A stretch of DNA of 64,000 bases from Anaerolineaceae bacterium (lineage in GTDB: Bacteria > Chloroflexota > Anaerolineae > Aggregatilineales > Phototrophicaceae): NCBI GenBank assembly GCA_020634135.1, contig JACKCG010000004.1, positions 186,001 through 250,000 on the forward strand, in the 5' to 3' direction. Below are positions 33,132 to 41,667 of this stretch, piece by piece. The translations under genes were made by a program, and so were the position numbers. The first letter of the stretch is position 1. Every line of letters begins with the position of its first letter. The notes under the pieces were generated by a model. That model saw only the letters and a list, made by a program, of their open reading frames with translations, did no database searches and was not told the origin of the DNA.

Positions 33132-34337
33132 TTATCCCTTGTGCGCTGCCAGCATCGCCGTCAGGCGCTCGACCAGTGTATCCACATGCTGCTTTTCCAC
33201 CACCAGCGGCGGCACAAAACGCAGAACATGCGTCCCGGCGTTGACCAGAATCAGCCCGTGCCGGTAGCCGGACTCGACCAGGGGTGTTACTTCAACGGTG
33301 AGTTCGAGGCCGACCATCAGGCCGCGCCCGCGCACCGCTTTGATCAGTGGGCTGTTGATCTCGGAGAGGCGTTCGATCAGGTAATCGCCCACTTTCTGCA
33401 CATGCGCCAGAAACTCCGGCTGGCTGACCCGTTCCAACACGACATTTGCCACGCCGGTCACGAGCGGGCCGCCAGCAAACGTCGTCCCGTGTTCGCCGGG
33501 ATGCATCGTGTTTGCTACCGCTTCGGTCAGTAGAATCGCGCCGACGGGCAGGCCGCCCGCCAGTGGTTTTGCCAGCGTCATGATGTCCGGTGTTATGCCA
33601 CTGAACTCGTGCGCCCACAGGGTCCCGGTACGCCCCATGCCACACTGAATCTCATCGAAGATCAGCAGTGCCTGATGCTGATTGCAAAGATCACGCAGGC
33701 CGCGCAGGAACTCGGTGGTCGCCGGGTGAATGCCGCCCTCGCCCTGTACCGGTTCCACAATTACGGCAGCAGTGCGCTCGTTGATGACAGCCCTTGCGCT
33801 CTCGAGGTTGTTGAATTCTGCCAGCTTCGCCCCCGGCATCAGTGGTTGGAATGGCTTCTGGTATTTCTCACGGGGGGTCAGTGCCAGTGCGCCCATGCTG
33901 CGCCCATGAAATGCGCCGGTAAATGTCACAATCTCGGTTTTATCCGTCCGGCCCTTTTCATAAGCTGCCTTGCGGGCGAACTTAATTGCCCCTTCAACGG
34001 CTTCCGTCCCGCTATTGCAGAAAAACACGCGATCCGCAAAAGACCGTTCGCACAGCGCCTTCGCTAACTGTGCCTGTGGCGCAGTGTGATACAGGTTGCT
34101 GACGTGAATCAACCCGGTGGCAGCACTTTGAATCACCTGGGTGAGTTCCGGGTCGCCATAGCCCAGGGCATTCACCGCGATTCCGGCCACCCAATCCAGG
34201 TAAGCGTTGCCATCCGTATCAAAAAGCGTGACGCCTGCCCCGTGCGACAGCACAAACGGGGCACGTTTGTAAGTCTGGGCCACGTGGTCGGCTTCATACT
34301 GCATAATCTGGTCTGTGGTAGGGGTGGGTGCTGGCAT
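33132..34337 (-). CDS. argD: Acetylornithine aminotransferase
   Basis: A 401-residue PLP-dependent class III aminotransferase converting N-acetylglutamate semialdehyde to N-acetylornithine. Family features: YLDWVAGIAVNALGYGDPEL near the N-terminus, FCNSGTEAVEGAIKFAR, the PLP-Asp in LLIFDEIQCGMGRTG and the lysine in TLAKPLAGGLPVGA. The ATG at 34337 gives the usual length and has AAGGA 8 nt upstream; the longer frame adds 52 non-conserved residues. It heads the argD-argJ unit. Confidence 0.95.
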   Translation of the reverse strand: MPAPTPTTDQIMQYEADHVAQTYKRAPFVLSHGAGVTLFDTDGNAYLDWVAGIAVNALGYGDPELTQVIQSAATGLIHVSNLYHTAPQAQLAKALCERSFADRVFFCNSGTEAVEGAIKFARKAAYEKGRTDKTEIVTFTGAFHGRSMGALALTPREKYQKPFQPLMPGAKLAEFNNLESARAVINERTAAVIVEPVQGEGGIHPATTEFLRGLRDLCNQHQALLIFDEIQCGMGRTGTLWAHEFSGITPDIMTLAKPLAGGLPVGAILLTEAVANTMHPGEHGTTFAGGPLVTGVANVVLERVSQPEFLAHVQKVGDYLIERLSEINSPLIKAVRGRGLMVGLELTVEVTPLVESGYRHGLILVNAGTHVLRFVPPLVVEKQHVDTLVERLTAMLAAHKG

Positions 34338-34535
34338 AGGCTGAATCCTTACTGTTCTAAGATGGCACGATACGGCTAAAAGGGTTTTCGTTTCCGTTAG
34401 TTTACTCATCTCAGGTGGAAAAGATAGTGTCACGTGGTATCCAAGCGAGGAATATAGAGAGGAGGGCAGCCAAACCCTTCTATTGGGTAGCACCTCAATG
34501 CAATTGTGTTTCTTCTGGTAAAGCTGTAACCCGAT
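34338..34535. other. Intergenic region upstream of argD
   Basis: This interval upstream of argD shows no conserved gene. A promoter for argD is expected here, but no convincing -35/-10 pair was found on the minus strand. Confidence 0.4.
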
Positions 34536-34691
34536 CTACTTGCGGACTTCGACCTTGCGCAAGGCGTCTACCTCCTCGCGCATGTAGCCGTGCGGATAGA
34601 AGTGGCGGGCGTTCCGCTGGGCATGGCGGCGGGGGAATACAGCGTGCAGCAGGGCGTTGGGTATGGCGACAATCAACAACAGAATCCGCAT
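34536..34691 (-). CDS. Small hydrophobic-N-terminus protein (51 aa)
   Basis: A 51-residue open frame beginning MRILLLIVAIPNALLHAVF, that is, one short membrane or signal-like segment, followed by a basic His-rich middle (PRRHAQRNARHFYPHGY) and a charged end. AAGGA lies about 10 nt upstream of the ATG. It lies on the argD strand with no other gene between. Codon use looks ordinary. It resembles no family I know and could be spurious. Confidence 0.4.
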   Translation of the reverse strand: MRILLLIVAIPNALLHAVFPRRHAQRNARHFYPHGYMREEVDALRKVEVRK

Positions 34692-34853
34692 CGTTTAGAT
34701 GTCCTTATACTACAGTCACAATCTGATTCTAAACCTTTCTCTAACGCAGTATCCCCCCAAAAACTGGGTGCGTCCCTTAAGAAATAAAGAGAGCGACCCG
34801 TTTGAGTCGCCCCCTGAATATGCACCTGTTCGCCACCGGAAAAGGCCATATCC

Positions 34854-36701
34854 CTACTGGAATTTCGCCGGGTGGATTTGCCGCGCCAACTGCTCTTCCT
34901 GTTCCACCAGGTCGCCTAACGCCGCCAGCCCCTGATTCCAGAAGTTAAGGTCGGTCAGGTCTACACCGGCTTTCGCCAGGATGTTTTCCGGCCAGTCCGA
35001 GTCGCCCGCTGCCAGCACATCAATGAACTGCGGCACAAACGCCGCCCCGCGCTGCTGATACAGGTTGAACAGCGCCAGCACCAGGAGTTCGCCAAAAGCA
35101 TAAGCATACACATACCCCGGCACCTGGACAAAATGGGGCACATAGCTCCACCATTGGCTGTAGTCGTCACTCAGGTTCACACTATCTCCGAACATCGCCC
35201 GCTGTGTTTCCATCCACAGGGTATTCACACGCTCCGTCGTCAGTTCGCCCTCGCCCCGGCGAGCATTGTGGAGTTTATCCTCAAAGCGATTCATCGAAAT
35301 CTGGCGGAAAATCGTAGCGAAGGTATCTTCGATCTTCTGCGCCAGCATCGCCAACCGGACTTCCGCGTCGGGTTCTTTGCTCATCAGATCCGTGAAGACC
35401 AGCATCTCGCCGAAGGTCGAGGCCATCTCAGCAGTAGTCAGTGGGGTATGCATCCCCAGGATGCCCTGTGCCTGGGTCGCCAAGTAGAAGTGGATACCGT
35501 GACCGAGTTCATGCGCCAGTGTCATCACATCATTGGCCGTGCCGGTGAAGTTGACGAATACAAAAGGATGTGCGGAGGGCACAGTGCCGGAGCAGAATGC
35601 CCCGCCACGTTTACCAGGTGTGACTGGCGCATGAATCCAGTTCTCGTCAAAGAAGCGCGTCGCGATTTCGGCTACCTGCGGGCTGAAGGCCTGGAATGCC
35701 GTCAGTACAATAGCTTTAGCCTCGTCCCAGGTATAAAAACGATCTCCGGTTTTGAGCGGCAGCGGCGCATAACGATCATACTCGGTGAGTTCATCCAGGC
35801 CGAGCAGTACACGCTTGAGCCGGTAGTGGCGGGCGACGATTTCGTAATTGCTCGTCACGGCCTGCACCAATGCATCAACCACTGCGTCCGGCGCTTTGTT
35901 ATCCAGGTTACGGGATGACACCCAGGTTGCGTAGCCGCGTCGTCTGTCATCAGAGGCTTTATCCGCCACCAGCACGTTAAAAACATACGTCAGTTCCATC
36001 GAGCGGCTTTGCAGCGCAGCGGTGATGGCGGCATTCGCCTTACGGCGCACTTCCCGATTAGAGTCATGCATTTTGGGCAGTACCTGAGAAAGCGTCAACT
36101 TCTCGCCGTCATAATCTACCGTCAGGGCGCTGGTCAACTGGGTGAAGAAGCGCCCCCAGGCCGAACTGCCGGTCACGGATTTATCCATCAGGATTTGTTC
36201 TTCCGGTTCAGCCAGTTGATACGGTTGGTAGCGGCGTTCGGCCTCCAGGTAGTGGCGATACTTCACTAGCGCCGGGTCAGCCAGCAGGGCTTTTACCGTT
36301 TCGGCAGCGACCTTGTTCCATTCGAGTTCAAAAAAGACCATCTTCTGGCTGAGCGCCGCGCCGAATTCGGTCACTCGCTGCACGAGTTGGCCGTAAGCCG
36401 GGTCGGTGGTGTTGGTCGAATACATCAGGCTGGCAAACGAACCGATACGCCCGCGCCGGTCATACAGACTTTCGAGGGTACGCATCGCCTCGGCCAGTTC
36501 CACTGCGCTCAGTTCGGCGATTCGTCCCCGGTATTGCTGGGCGAAAGCATCCACATCGGCGCTCAGGGTGTCCATGTTGCGCTGGATGGCCGGGTCATCG
36601 CTGCCACCGTAAAATACCGATAAATCCCACACGACACTTTCTGCGCCGGTGGCCCGTTTCGCTGTTGTAACGTCAGCCATATTTATGCTCATTTCTCGCA
36701 C
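34854..36701 (-). CDS. pepF: M3-family oligoendopeptidase F
   Basis: A 615-residue cytosolic zinc oligopeptidase. The HELGH motif is at about 397-401 (LAHELGHGIHFYLA) and the third ligand Glu is expected in the following TTAEMASTFGE segment. The N-terminal helical domain and the pre-motif VFVNFTGTANDVMTLAHE are typical of M3B. It degrades short peptides. The start is uncertain: 36701 is a GTG, with ATGs at 36692 and 36680, none with a strong ribosome site. A weak terminator-like hairpin follows at 34793-34810. Confidence 0.93.
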   Translation of the reverse strand: MREMSINMADVTTAKRATGAESVVWDLSVFYGGSDDPAIQRNMDTLSADVDAFAQQYRGRIAELSAVELAEAMRTLESLYDRRGRIGSFASLMYSTNTTDPAYGQLVQRVTEFGAALSQKMVFFELEWNKVAAETVKALLADPALVKYRHYLEAERRYQPYQLAEPEEQILMDKSVTGSSAWGRFFTQLTSALTVDYDGEKLTLSQVLPKMHDSNREVRRKANAAITAALQSRSMELTYVFNVLVADKASDDRRRGYATWVSSRNLDNKAPDAVVDALVQAVTSNYEIVARHYRLKRVLLGLDELTEYDRYAPLPLKTGDRFYTWDEAKAIVLTAFQAFSPQVAEIATRFFDENWIHAPVTPGKRGGAFCSGTVPSAHPFVFVNFTGTANDVMTLAHELGHGIHFYLATQAQGILGMHTPLTTAEMASTFGEMLVFTDLMSKEPDAEVRLAMLAQKIEDTFATIFRQISMNRFEDKLHNARRGEGELTTERVNTLWMETQRAMFGDSVNLSDDYSQWWSYVPHFVQVPGYVYAYAFGELLVLALFNLYQQRGAAFVPQFIDVLAAGDSDWPENILAKAGVDLTDLNFWNQGLAALGDLVEQEEQLARQIHPAKFQ

Positions 36702-36775
36702 TAGAGGGTAATTAGACTAATCGTACTATCCTACTGGATTTTGCGGGCAGTGACAACCCGGCGCAGTTGAACTTA

Positions 36776-37189
36776 TTAATGCAACCGTTCAGGGTGATCG
36801 GTCAGTGTGCCAGCAATATAGGCGCGGGCGGCTTCTTCGGCGTCGCGCAGCGTCGTGATGAAGGGGCGCATGTTTGCCTGTTCAATAGAGCGATACGCGC
36901 CCATGCCCATCCCCCCGGCGATGACAGCGGCACAATCCTGCACCGGGTCGAGCATCTGGTTGTGCTTGCCCGCTGAGCGTGCATCCATACCATGTCCTTG
37001 CTCGTGCAGGTGGACTTCGTTGTCATGCTGATGGTGGTGTTCGTGCGCGAACTGATTGTGGCCGGGTTTCTCACGCTGCTCTTTCTCGATGATTTCTCCA
37101 TTTTCGATATTGAAAACGAGGTAATATGATGCGCGGCCAAAGTGGCGGCTGATGGTCTTGCCATCGTCGGAGACGATTGCGATTTTCAT
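36776..37189 (-). CDS. NifX/NafY-like Fe-Mo-cofactor-binding family protein with His-rich insert
   Basis: A 137-residue protein of the dinitrogenase iron-molybdenum cofactor biosynthesis fold. It starts MKIAIVSDDGKTISRHFGRA, as in the family, and its second half has CAAVIAGGMGMGAYRSI. Between them (about residues 40-75) sits a metal-binding-looking stretch with HEHHHQH and HLHEQGHG. No nitrogenase genes are in the window, so this is likely one of the many family members with a general metal-cluster or metal-storage role. It is divergent from the CitE-like gene. Confidence 0.8.
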   Translation of the reverse strand: MKIAIVSDDGKTISRHFGRASYYLVFNIENGEIIEKEQREKPGHNQFAHEHHHQHDNEVHLHEQGHGMDARSAGKHNQMLDPVQDCAAVIAGGMGMGAYRSIEQANMRPFITTLRDAEEAARAYIAGTLTDHPERLH

Positions 37190-37327
37190 AACACTTCTTC
37201 TCTTTCACTAGAGATACAACCAATTTCCACCATTTTACCCCCGCTGCACCCAAAAATGGTCATAATGGTTTCTGCCAGAGTATAATTACCGATAATAATG
37301 TGTGTCCTACACAAGGGGAAACGACGC

Positions 37328-38209
37328 ATGACACGGATTCGCCGGGGGCTGTTATTCATGCCGGGTGATGACCCGCATAAGATCGAAAAGGGCGCGGCGC
37401 TGGATGTGGACGCTGTGATTATGGATTTAGAGGATGGTGTGGCTCTCAACAGGAAGCCCGCCGCCCGCGCTGCTGCGGCTGCTGCCTTGCGTGATGTGGA
37501 TTTTGAGCGCAGCGAACGCCTGATACGGCTCAACCCGGTGGACAGCCCGTTTTTTGAGGATGATTTCCTGGAAACAGTCGAAGCACACCCGGATGGCTAT
37601 GTCCTGCCCAAAGTCGAGTCGGCACGGCAGGTGCGCGAAGTCGCTGCGCGGTTGCTGGCGGCGGAAGCGCGTCATGGGTGGCAACCCGGTGCGATTTGTC
37701 TGCTCGCTATCATCGAGACCGGACGCGGTGTGTTGAATGTGCGGGAGATTGCGGAAAGTGATCCACGTCTCGATGCGCTCATTTTTGGCGCGGAAGATCT
37801 TGCCGGGGATATTGGCGCGACACGCACGCCGGAAGGTTGGGAGGTGTACTATGCCAGGAGCGCAGTCGTCATTCATGCCAAGACCTGTGGCTTGCAGGCG
37901 ATAGACACGCCATTTGTAAACCTCACCGATTTCGAACGGTTAGCACAGGAAACGCGAGCGGCGCTCAGCATGGGCTTTACCGGCAAGCTGGCGATTCACC
38001 CTAAACAGATTGATATTATCCAACGGACATTCACGCCAACCCCGGTGGAAATTCAACTGGCGCGGAGGCTAATTGACGCGCACGACGCCCAGCAAGCCGG
38101 GGGGAGTGGCGTATTTGAATTAGACGGCAAAATGGTAGATATGCCGATGGTGCGTGCAGCTCAAACGATTCTGGCCCGCGCCCAGGCCGCTGGACTTAAT
38201 GTGGAATAG
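37328..38209 (+). CDS. HpcH/HpaI-family citrate lyase beta-like protein (CitE-like)
   Basis: A 293-residue TIM-barrel lyase. Start chosen at 37328, where AAGGGG lies about 9 nt upstream and the protein begins TRIRRGLLFMPGDDP like the family. Motifs seen: DAVIMDLEDGVA with the Mg/acyl site acids, the RLNPVDSPFF arginine segment, LPKVES and IFGAEDLAGDIG. It probably cleaves or forms a CoA ester such as malyl-CoA, citramalyl-CoA or beta-methylmalyl-CoA. There is no citrate lyase operon around it, so true citrate lyase is unlikely. Confidence 0.85.
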   Translation: MTRIRRGLLFMPGDDPHKIEKGAALDVDAVIMDLEDGVALNRKPAARAAAAAALRDVDFERSERLIRLNPVDSPFFEDDFLETVEAHPDGYVLPKVESARQVREVAARLLAAEARHGWQPGAICLLAIIETGRGVLNVREIAESDPRLDALIFGAEDLAGDIGATRTPEGWEVYYARSAVVIHAKTCGLQAIDTPFVNLTDFERLAQETRAALSMGFTGKLAIHPKQIDIIQRTFTPTPVEIQLARRLIDAHDAQQAGGSGVFELDGKMVDMPMVRAAQTILARAQAAGLNVE

Positions 38210-38219
38210 ACCTGCCATC

Positions 38220-38537
38220 CTATCCGATACGGGCTTCAATGGCTTCCTGGAGTTTCAATGCGTCGTGATGGTTTTCACACGCATAATACATCTCCATCAG
38301 ACGGTTCTCATCGTGGCCGACCAGGACTAACAGACCCCGGTTGGCATGGCGCGACTCATACAGATGCACACTGGCGATTTCGTTGAGCCGGAATGTTGTT
38401 TTGCGCCCAAAGAGCGTGGAGAGAATATCGGTGCGGCGCAGACGCACATAATCGGGATACAACTCGATCTGTACACCTGGGGTCGTGCTGGGAAGGACGT
38501 TCAGCGGTTCGACTAAGTGTTTCTCTTTCGTCACCAT
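38220..38537 (-). CDS. Small PH-like or unknown conserved protein
   Basis: A 105-residue protein. The ATG at 38537 has AAAGG 9 nt upstream; the frame extends nine codons further but without a ribosome site. It alternates short beta strands (VQIELYPDYVRLRR, FRLNEIASVHLYES, LLVLVGHDENR) and ends with an amphipathic helix (HDALKLQEAIEARI), a layout typical of bacterial PH-like domains. Function unknown. It ends 10 bp from the convergent CitE-like gene. Confidence 0.6.
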   Translation of the reverse strand: MVTKEKHLVEPLNVLPSTTPGVQIELYPDYVRLRRTDILSTLFGRKTTFRLNEIASVHLYESRHANRGLLVLVGHDENRLMEMYYACENHHDALKLQEAIEARIG

Positions 38538-38654
38538 CACACCCATCCTTTGTGGGAAACCCACACTTCCTTACCCCATTGTACCATTAAACGCGCTCGT
38601 CAGATTGTGATAATTGGCATATTGGGCGAACGCCGCTCATCACATTCGGGGCGT

Positions 38655-39440
38655 TCAGCCCGCTGTCTGTTGTTCTTCTCTCCGGTACGTGGAATAACTG
38701 ACGATGACCGTGATAACCGCTACTACCAGCCAGTAGATCAGCCATCCATTTGGCCCCAACAGGTCATCGCCCCCGGTGAAGTTTGGTAGCAACTCGGTGA
38801 TGATGCCGAAAACACCCACCGCGATCAGCAAAATGCCTGATGCCCGATTGAGCAGCAGATGATGCCGCCCCAGCCAGCCAACTAACCGGCGCTGCACCGG
38901 CAACGCAACCAGTGGCAGCAGTGCCAGCGGCCAGCCGAACCCCAGGCCGAATACGAGGAAATACAGCAGGCCATTGATGAGTTCACCGGTACTGGTCGCG
39001 CCCAGTGAGAACGCGCTCAAAATGATCGGCCCGGTGCAAGGCAGAGTCATCGGCCCAAAGAACAACCCGTAGACATAGGCCGTAAGATACGGATTTCGCA
39101 ACAAGGGCGCTTGCCTCGCAGAGAAGCGGGCGAACGGGTTTTTATCCAGCAGCATGAGTATACCCAGGATAATCACGACGCCGTATATGAGCGGCAGGAG
39201 TACTGACAGCGCATCTCCAAATGACTGCTGCAACAGGTAGAGCGCCAACCCGACCGCCATCATCATCGTAAGCACACCTGCCAGCACCAGCACGCCAAGC
39301 CAGGCGGTTGCCCGGCGGGAACGCTCGTTCTGAGCATTCCCAGCCAGAAACGCAATCAACCCCGGATATAACGGCAGTAAACAGGCGTTTGTAAGTATTG
39401 CCGCGTTGCCCAGACTGAATGCAGTCAGAAGTTCTTGCAT
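38655..39440 (-). CDS. CcdA-like thiol-disulfide transmembrane transporter
   Basis: A 261-residue protein with six or more hydrophobic helices. The first contains the family Cys in LTNACLLPLYPG; a second Cys lies in GPMTLPCTGPIIL. Such proteins carry electrons from cytosolic thioredoxin to exported thioredoxin-like proteins for cytochrome c or disulfide metabolism. The ATG at 39440 nearly abuts the stop of the upstream lipoprotein thioredoxin gene, its obvious partner. Confidence 0.85.
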   Translation of the reverse strand: MQELLTAFSLGNAAILTNACLLPLYPGLIAFLAGNAQNERSRRATAWLGVLVLAGVLTMMMAVGLALYLLQQSFGDALSVLLPLIYGVVIILGILMLLDKNPFARFSARQAPLLRNPYLTAYVYGLFFGPMTLPCTGPIILSAFSLGATSTGELINGLLYFLVFGLGFGWPLALLPLVALPVQRRLVGWLGRHHLLLNRASGILLIAVGVFGIITELLPNFTGGDDLLGPNGWLIYWLVVAVITVIVSYSTYRREEQQTAG

Positions 39441-39441
39441 T

Positions 39442-40137
39442 TTAGGATCCCGTCGCTTCGTTGATCTGCGCCAGCAGCGTATCAGTACCTTCAAAGCCAG
39501 TGCTCAGTGCCGAAAGAGTTCCTGTGGGGCCGATGACAAAATGGGGCGTGGATGGTGGGGTAATTACCCCGCGCCCGTAGTCCGCTGTCATGCCAGCCGT
39601 GATTTCGGTGGAAGCCACCGCAAAAATCCACTCCCAGCCCTGCTCGTTGGCATATTCGGCCAGGCGCTGGTCGGTCACGTTCTCACCTACGCTGAATGAG
39701 ATAAAGACCACCTGTTCCGGGTCGGACTGCTCGAATGCCGGGCGGACGTTACTGCCTAACTGGCGGCGGCAGTTGGTGCACCAGGTCGCCATCGGTTCAA
39801 CGAACACGGTTTTCCCGGCGAAATCGGCCAGTGTGAAGATTTCCCCAGTGCGGGCATTGGTGATTGGCAGGCTCGCCCAATCCGGGCCGTCATACTCAGT
39901 TGGCGCAGCAGCTTCGGCGGCCTGTACAGGTTCTTCGGACATGTCCGCTATTGTTTCTTCAGTCGCGTCCATTGGCGCTTCGGTGACTTCCGGCATGGCT
40001 TCTTCGGTCATGTCCGCCATCGCCGCTTCGGTGGGGACAGTCGTGGGCGTGTTGGTGGGCACAGCCTGGCTTTCGGGCGAGCAGGCCGCCAGTGCCAATA
40101 ACAAAACAAATACCAGAATCACGTAAGGTCTCAGCAT
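39442..40137 (-). CDS. TlpA/ResA-like thioredoxin lipoprotein
   Basis: A 231-residue exported lipoprotein. The ATG at 40137 follows a strong AAAGGAGAG site. The signal peptide ends in lipobox LAAC. A low-complexity acidic linker (about 25-95) made of repeated EEAM/EVTEAP-type units leads to a thioredoxin domain with the active site TWCTNC. It is probably reduced by the CcdA-like protein encoded directly downstream and acts outside the membrane in cytochrome maturation or thiol reduction. Confidence 0.85.
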   Translation of the reverse strand: MLRPYVILVFVLLLALAACSPESQAVPTNTPTTVPTEAAMADMTEEAMPEVTEAPMDATEETIADMSEEPVQAAEAAAPTEYDGPDWASLPITNARTGEIFTLADFAGKTVFVEPMATWCTNCRRQLGSNVRPAFEQSDPEQVVFISFSVGENVTDQRLAEYANEQGWEWIFAVASTEITAGMTADYGRGVITPPSTPHFVIGPTGTLSALSTGFEGTDTLLAQINEATGS

Positions 40138-40388
40138 TTTCTCTCCTTTTATATGTTGGTTTCGTCGCATCGTCTTTATTATGGCAGAAAAAATTACACC
40201 GATCTTATGAAAACATGAGCAGTTCGTGAGCCAGCGGCAGGGAAGGGTCACTATCCCCGCAAAGCCAGAGTCCTGCTATACTATACGTTCATTAATCAGG
40301 GGGGATGGCCTATGTATATGGCAGATACTGTACTCACCAGCAGGAATCCGACGGTGATTGGCGGACGGGGAGTCCGTATACGGTAATT

Positions 40389-41609
40389 ATGCACATTGAA
40401 CACCTCTCGCTGACCAATTTTCGCAACTACGCCCGTCTGGAAATCAGCCTGCCACAGGGTAAGCCGGTGGTGCTGCACGGGGCGAATGCCCAGGGCAAAA
40501 CCAGCCTGCTGGAAGCCATCTATTATCTGGCGACTTCACGTTCACCGTATACGACCAGTGACCGCCAATTGATTCACTGGCGCACTGAGGACGAGCCAAT
40601 CCCGTTCGCCCGTCTGTCGGCGGAAATTGCTTCACGCAATAGCCCGCTTGACCGGTTGGAAGTCGCGCTGGTGCTGGAAACACAGATGGATGGCGGGCCG
40701 CAGCGTTTTAAGAAAACGATCCGGCAGAATGGGGCGGATAAACGGGTGATGGATGTCGTCGGGTTGGTGAATGTCGTATTGTTCTTGCCGCAGGACCTGG
40801 CGTTGGTAGAAGGGTCGCCGACCACGCGCCGCCGCTTTATGGATGATACCTTGAGCCAGGTTGACCGGGACTATCTCCAGGCGGTCAATACCTACGATAA
40901 AATCCTGCCGCAGCGTAACGCGCTCCTGCGCCGGATTGCCGACAAACAGGCCAGCTCCGGTGAACTGGCATACTGGAATGACCAGCTTGCTGAATCAGGC
41001 AGCGTAATTATCGCCGGGCGGCAGCGCTTTTTACGTGAATTAGAGGTGAGCGCCCAACATTTCCATCTCGACCTGACTGGCAGGCTCGAATCGCTGACGC
41101 TGCGCTACCAGCCGAGCTTTATGCCTACTGCTGAGGGGGACGGCCAACTTTCGTTTAATACACTGGGGCTTGACCTGCACCGTGAACTGACCGCCGAGGC
41201 GATTGCTCCACAGTTTGCCGACCAGCTAAAGCGCGAGGAGGGCGAGGCAATCAATCGGGGCGTGACGCTTTCCGGCCCGCACCGTGACGAACTGCGGCTG
41301 CTTATCAATAACCGGGATGCAGGACTGTATGGCAGCCGGGGCCAGGCGCGAACGGCAGTCCTGGCACTCAAATTGGCAGAACTCACCTGGATGCGTGAAC
41401 GGATTGGCGAGTGGCCGATACTGTTGCTGGATGAAGTTATCGCGGAACTTGACAGCCAGCGCCGCGCCTACCTGCTGGAACAGATAGATGGCGCTTCGCA
41501 AACCCTGATGACGACTACTGAACTCGATATTTTCACCGAATCATTTTTGAGTCGCGCCGCTATCTGGCATGTGACAGACGGGCAAATTGCCCCGGACGAC
41601 CCGGCGTAA
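40389..41609 (+). CDS. recF: DNA replication and repair protein RecF
   Basis: A 406-residue SMC-like ATPase that loads RecA at ssDNA gaps. It starts MHIEHLSLTNFRNY, exactly where the family begins, so the ATG at 40389 is preferred to an upstream in-frame ATG at 40305. Walker A is GANAQGKTS; the signature region is SGPHRDE, followed by SRGQARTAVLALKLAEL and Walker B ILLLDEVIAELD. It is not next to dnaA/dnaN/gyrB here, so it has left the usual origin cluster. Confidence 0.95.
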   Translation: MHIEHLSLTNFRNYARLEISLPQGKPVVLHGANAQGKTSLLEAIYYLATSRSPYTTSDRQLIHWRTEDEPIPFARLSAEIASRNSPLDRLEVALVLETQMDGGPQRFKKTIRQNGADKRVMDVVGLVNVVLFLPQDLALVEGSPTTRRRFMDDTLSQVDRDYLQAVNTYDKILPQRNALLRRIADKQASSGELAYWNDQLAESGSVIIAGRQRFLRELEVSAQHFHLDLTGRLESLTLRYQPSFMPTAEGDGQLSFNTLGLDLHRELTAEAIAPQFADQLKREEGEAINRGVTLSGPHRDELRLLINNRDAGLYGSRGQARTAVLALKLAELTWMRERIGEWPILLLDEVIAELDSQRRAYLLEQIDGASQTLMTTTELDIFTESFLSRAAIWHVTDGQIAPDDPA

Positions 41610-41667
41610 ACGGGCTTGAAAGTTGTGCGTCAGTGATTTTGTGTGTAGGCAGCAGTAACGCTCTCTC

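Noticed and set aside
35133..35918. 261-codon plus-strand frame opposite pepF
   Set aside because: Antisense to conserved M3 peptidase motifs; His/Gln/Arg-rich shadow translation with no ribosome site.
36776..37189. Evidence for a nitrogen-fixation locus
   Set aside because: Only a NifX-like fold protein is present; no nifHDKENB genes are in the window, and this family is widespread outside nitrogen fixation.
37328..38209. Citrate lyase beta subunit (citE proper)
   Set aside because: No citD, citF, citC or citX genes nearby; the CitE-like fold is shared by malyl-CoA and related lyases.
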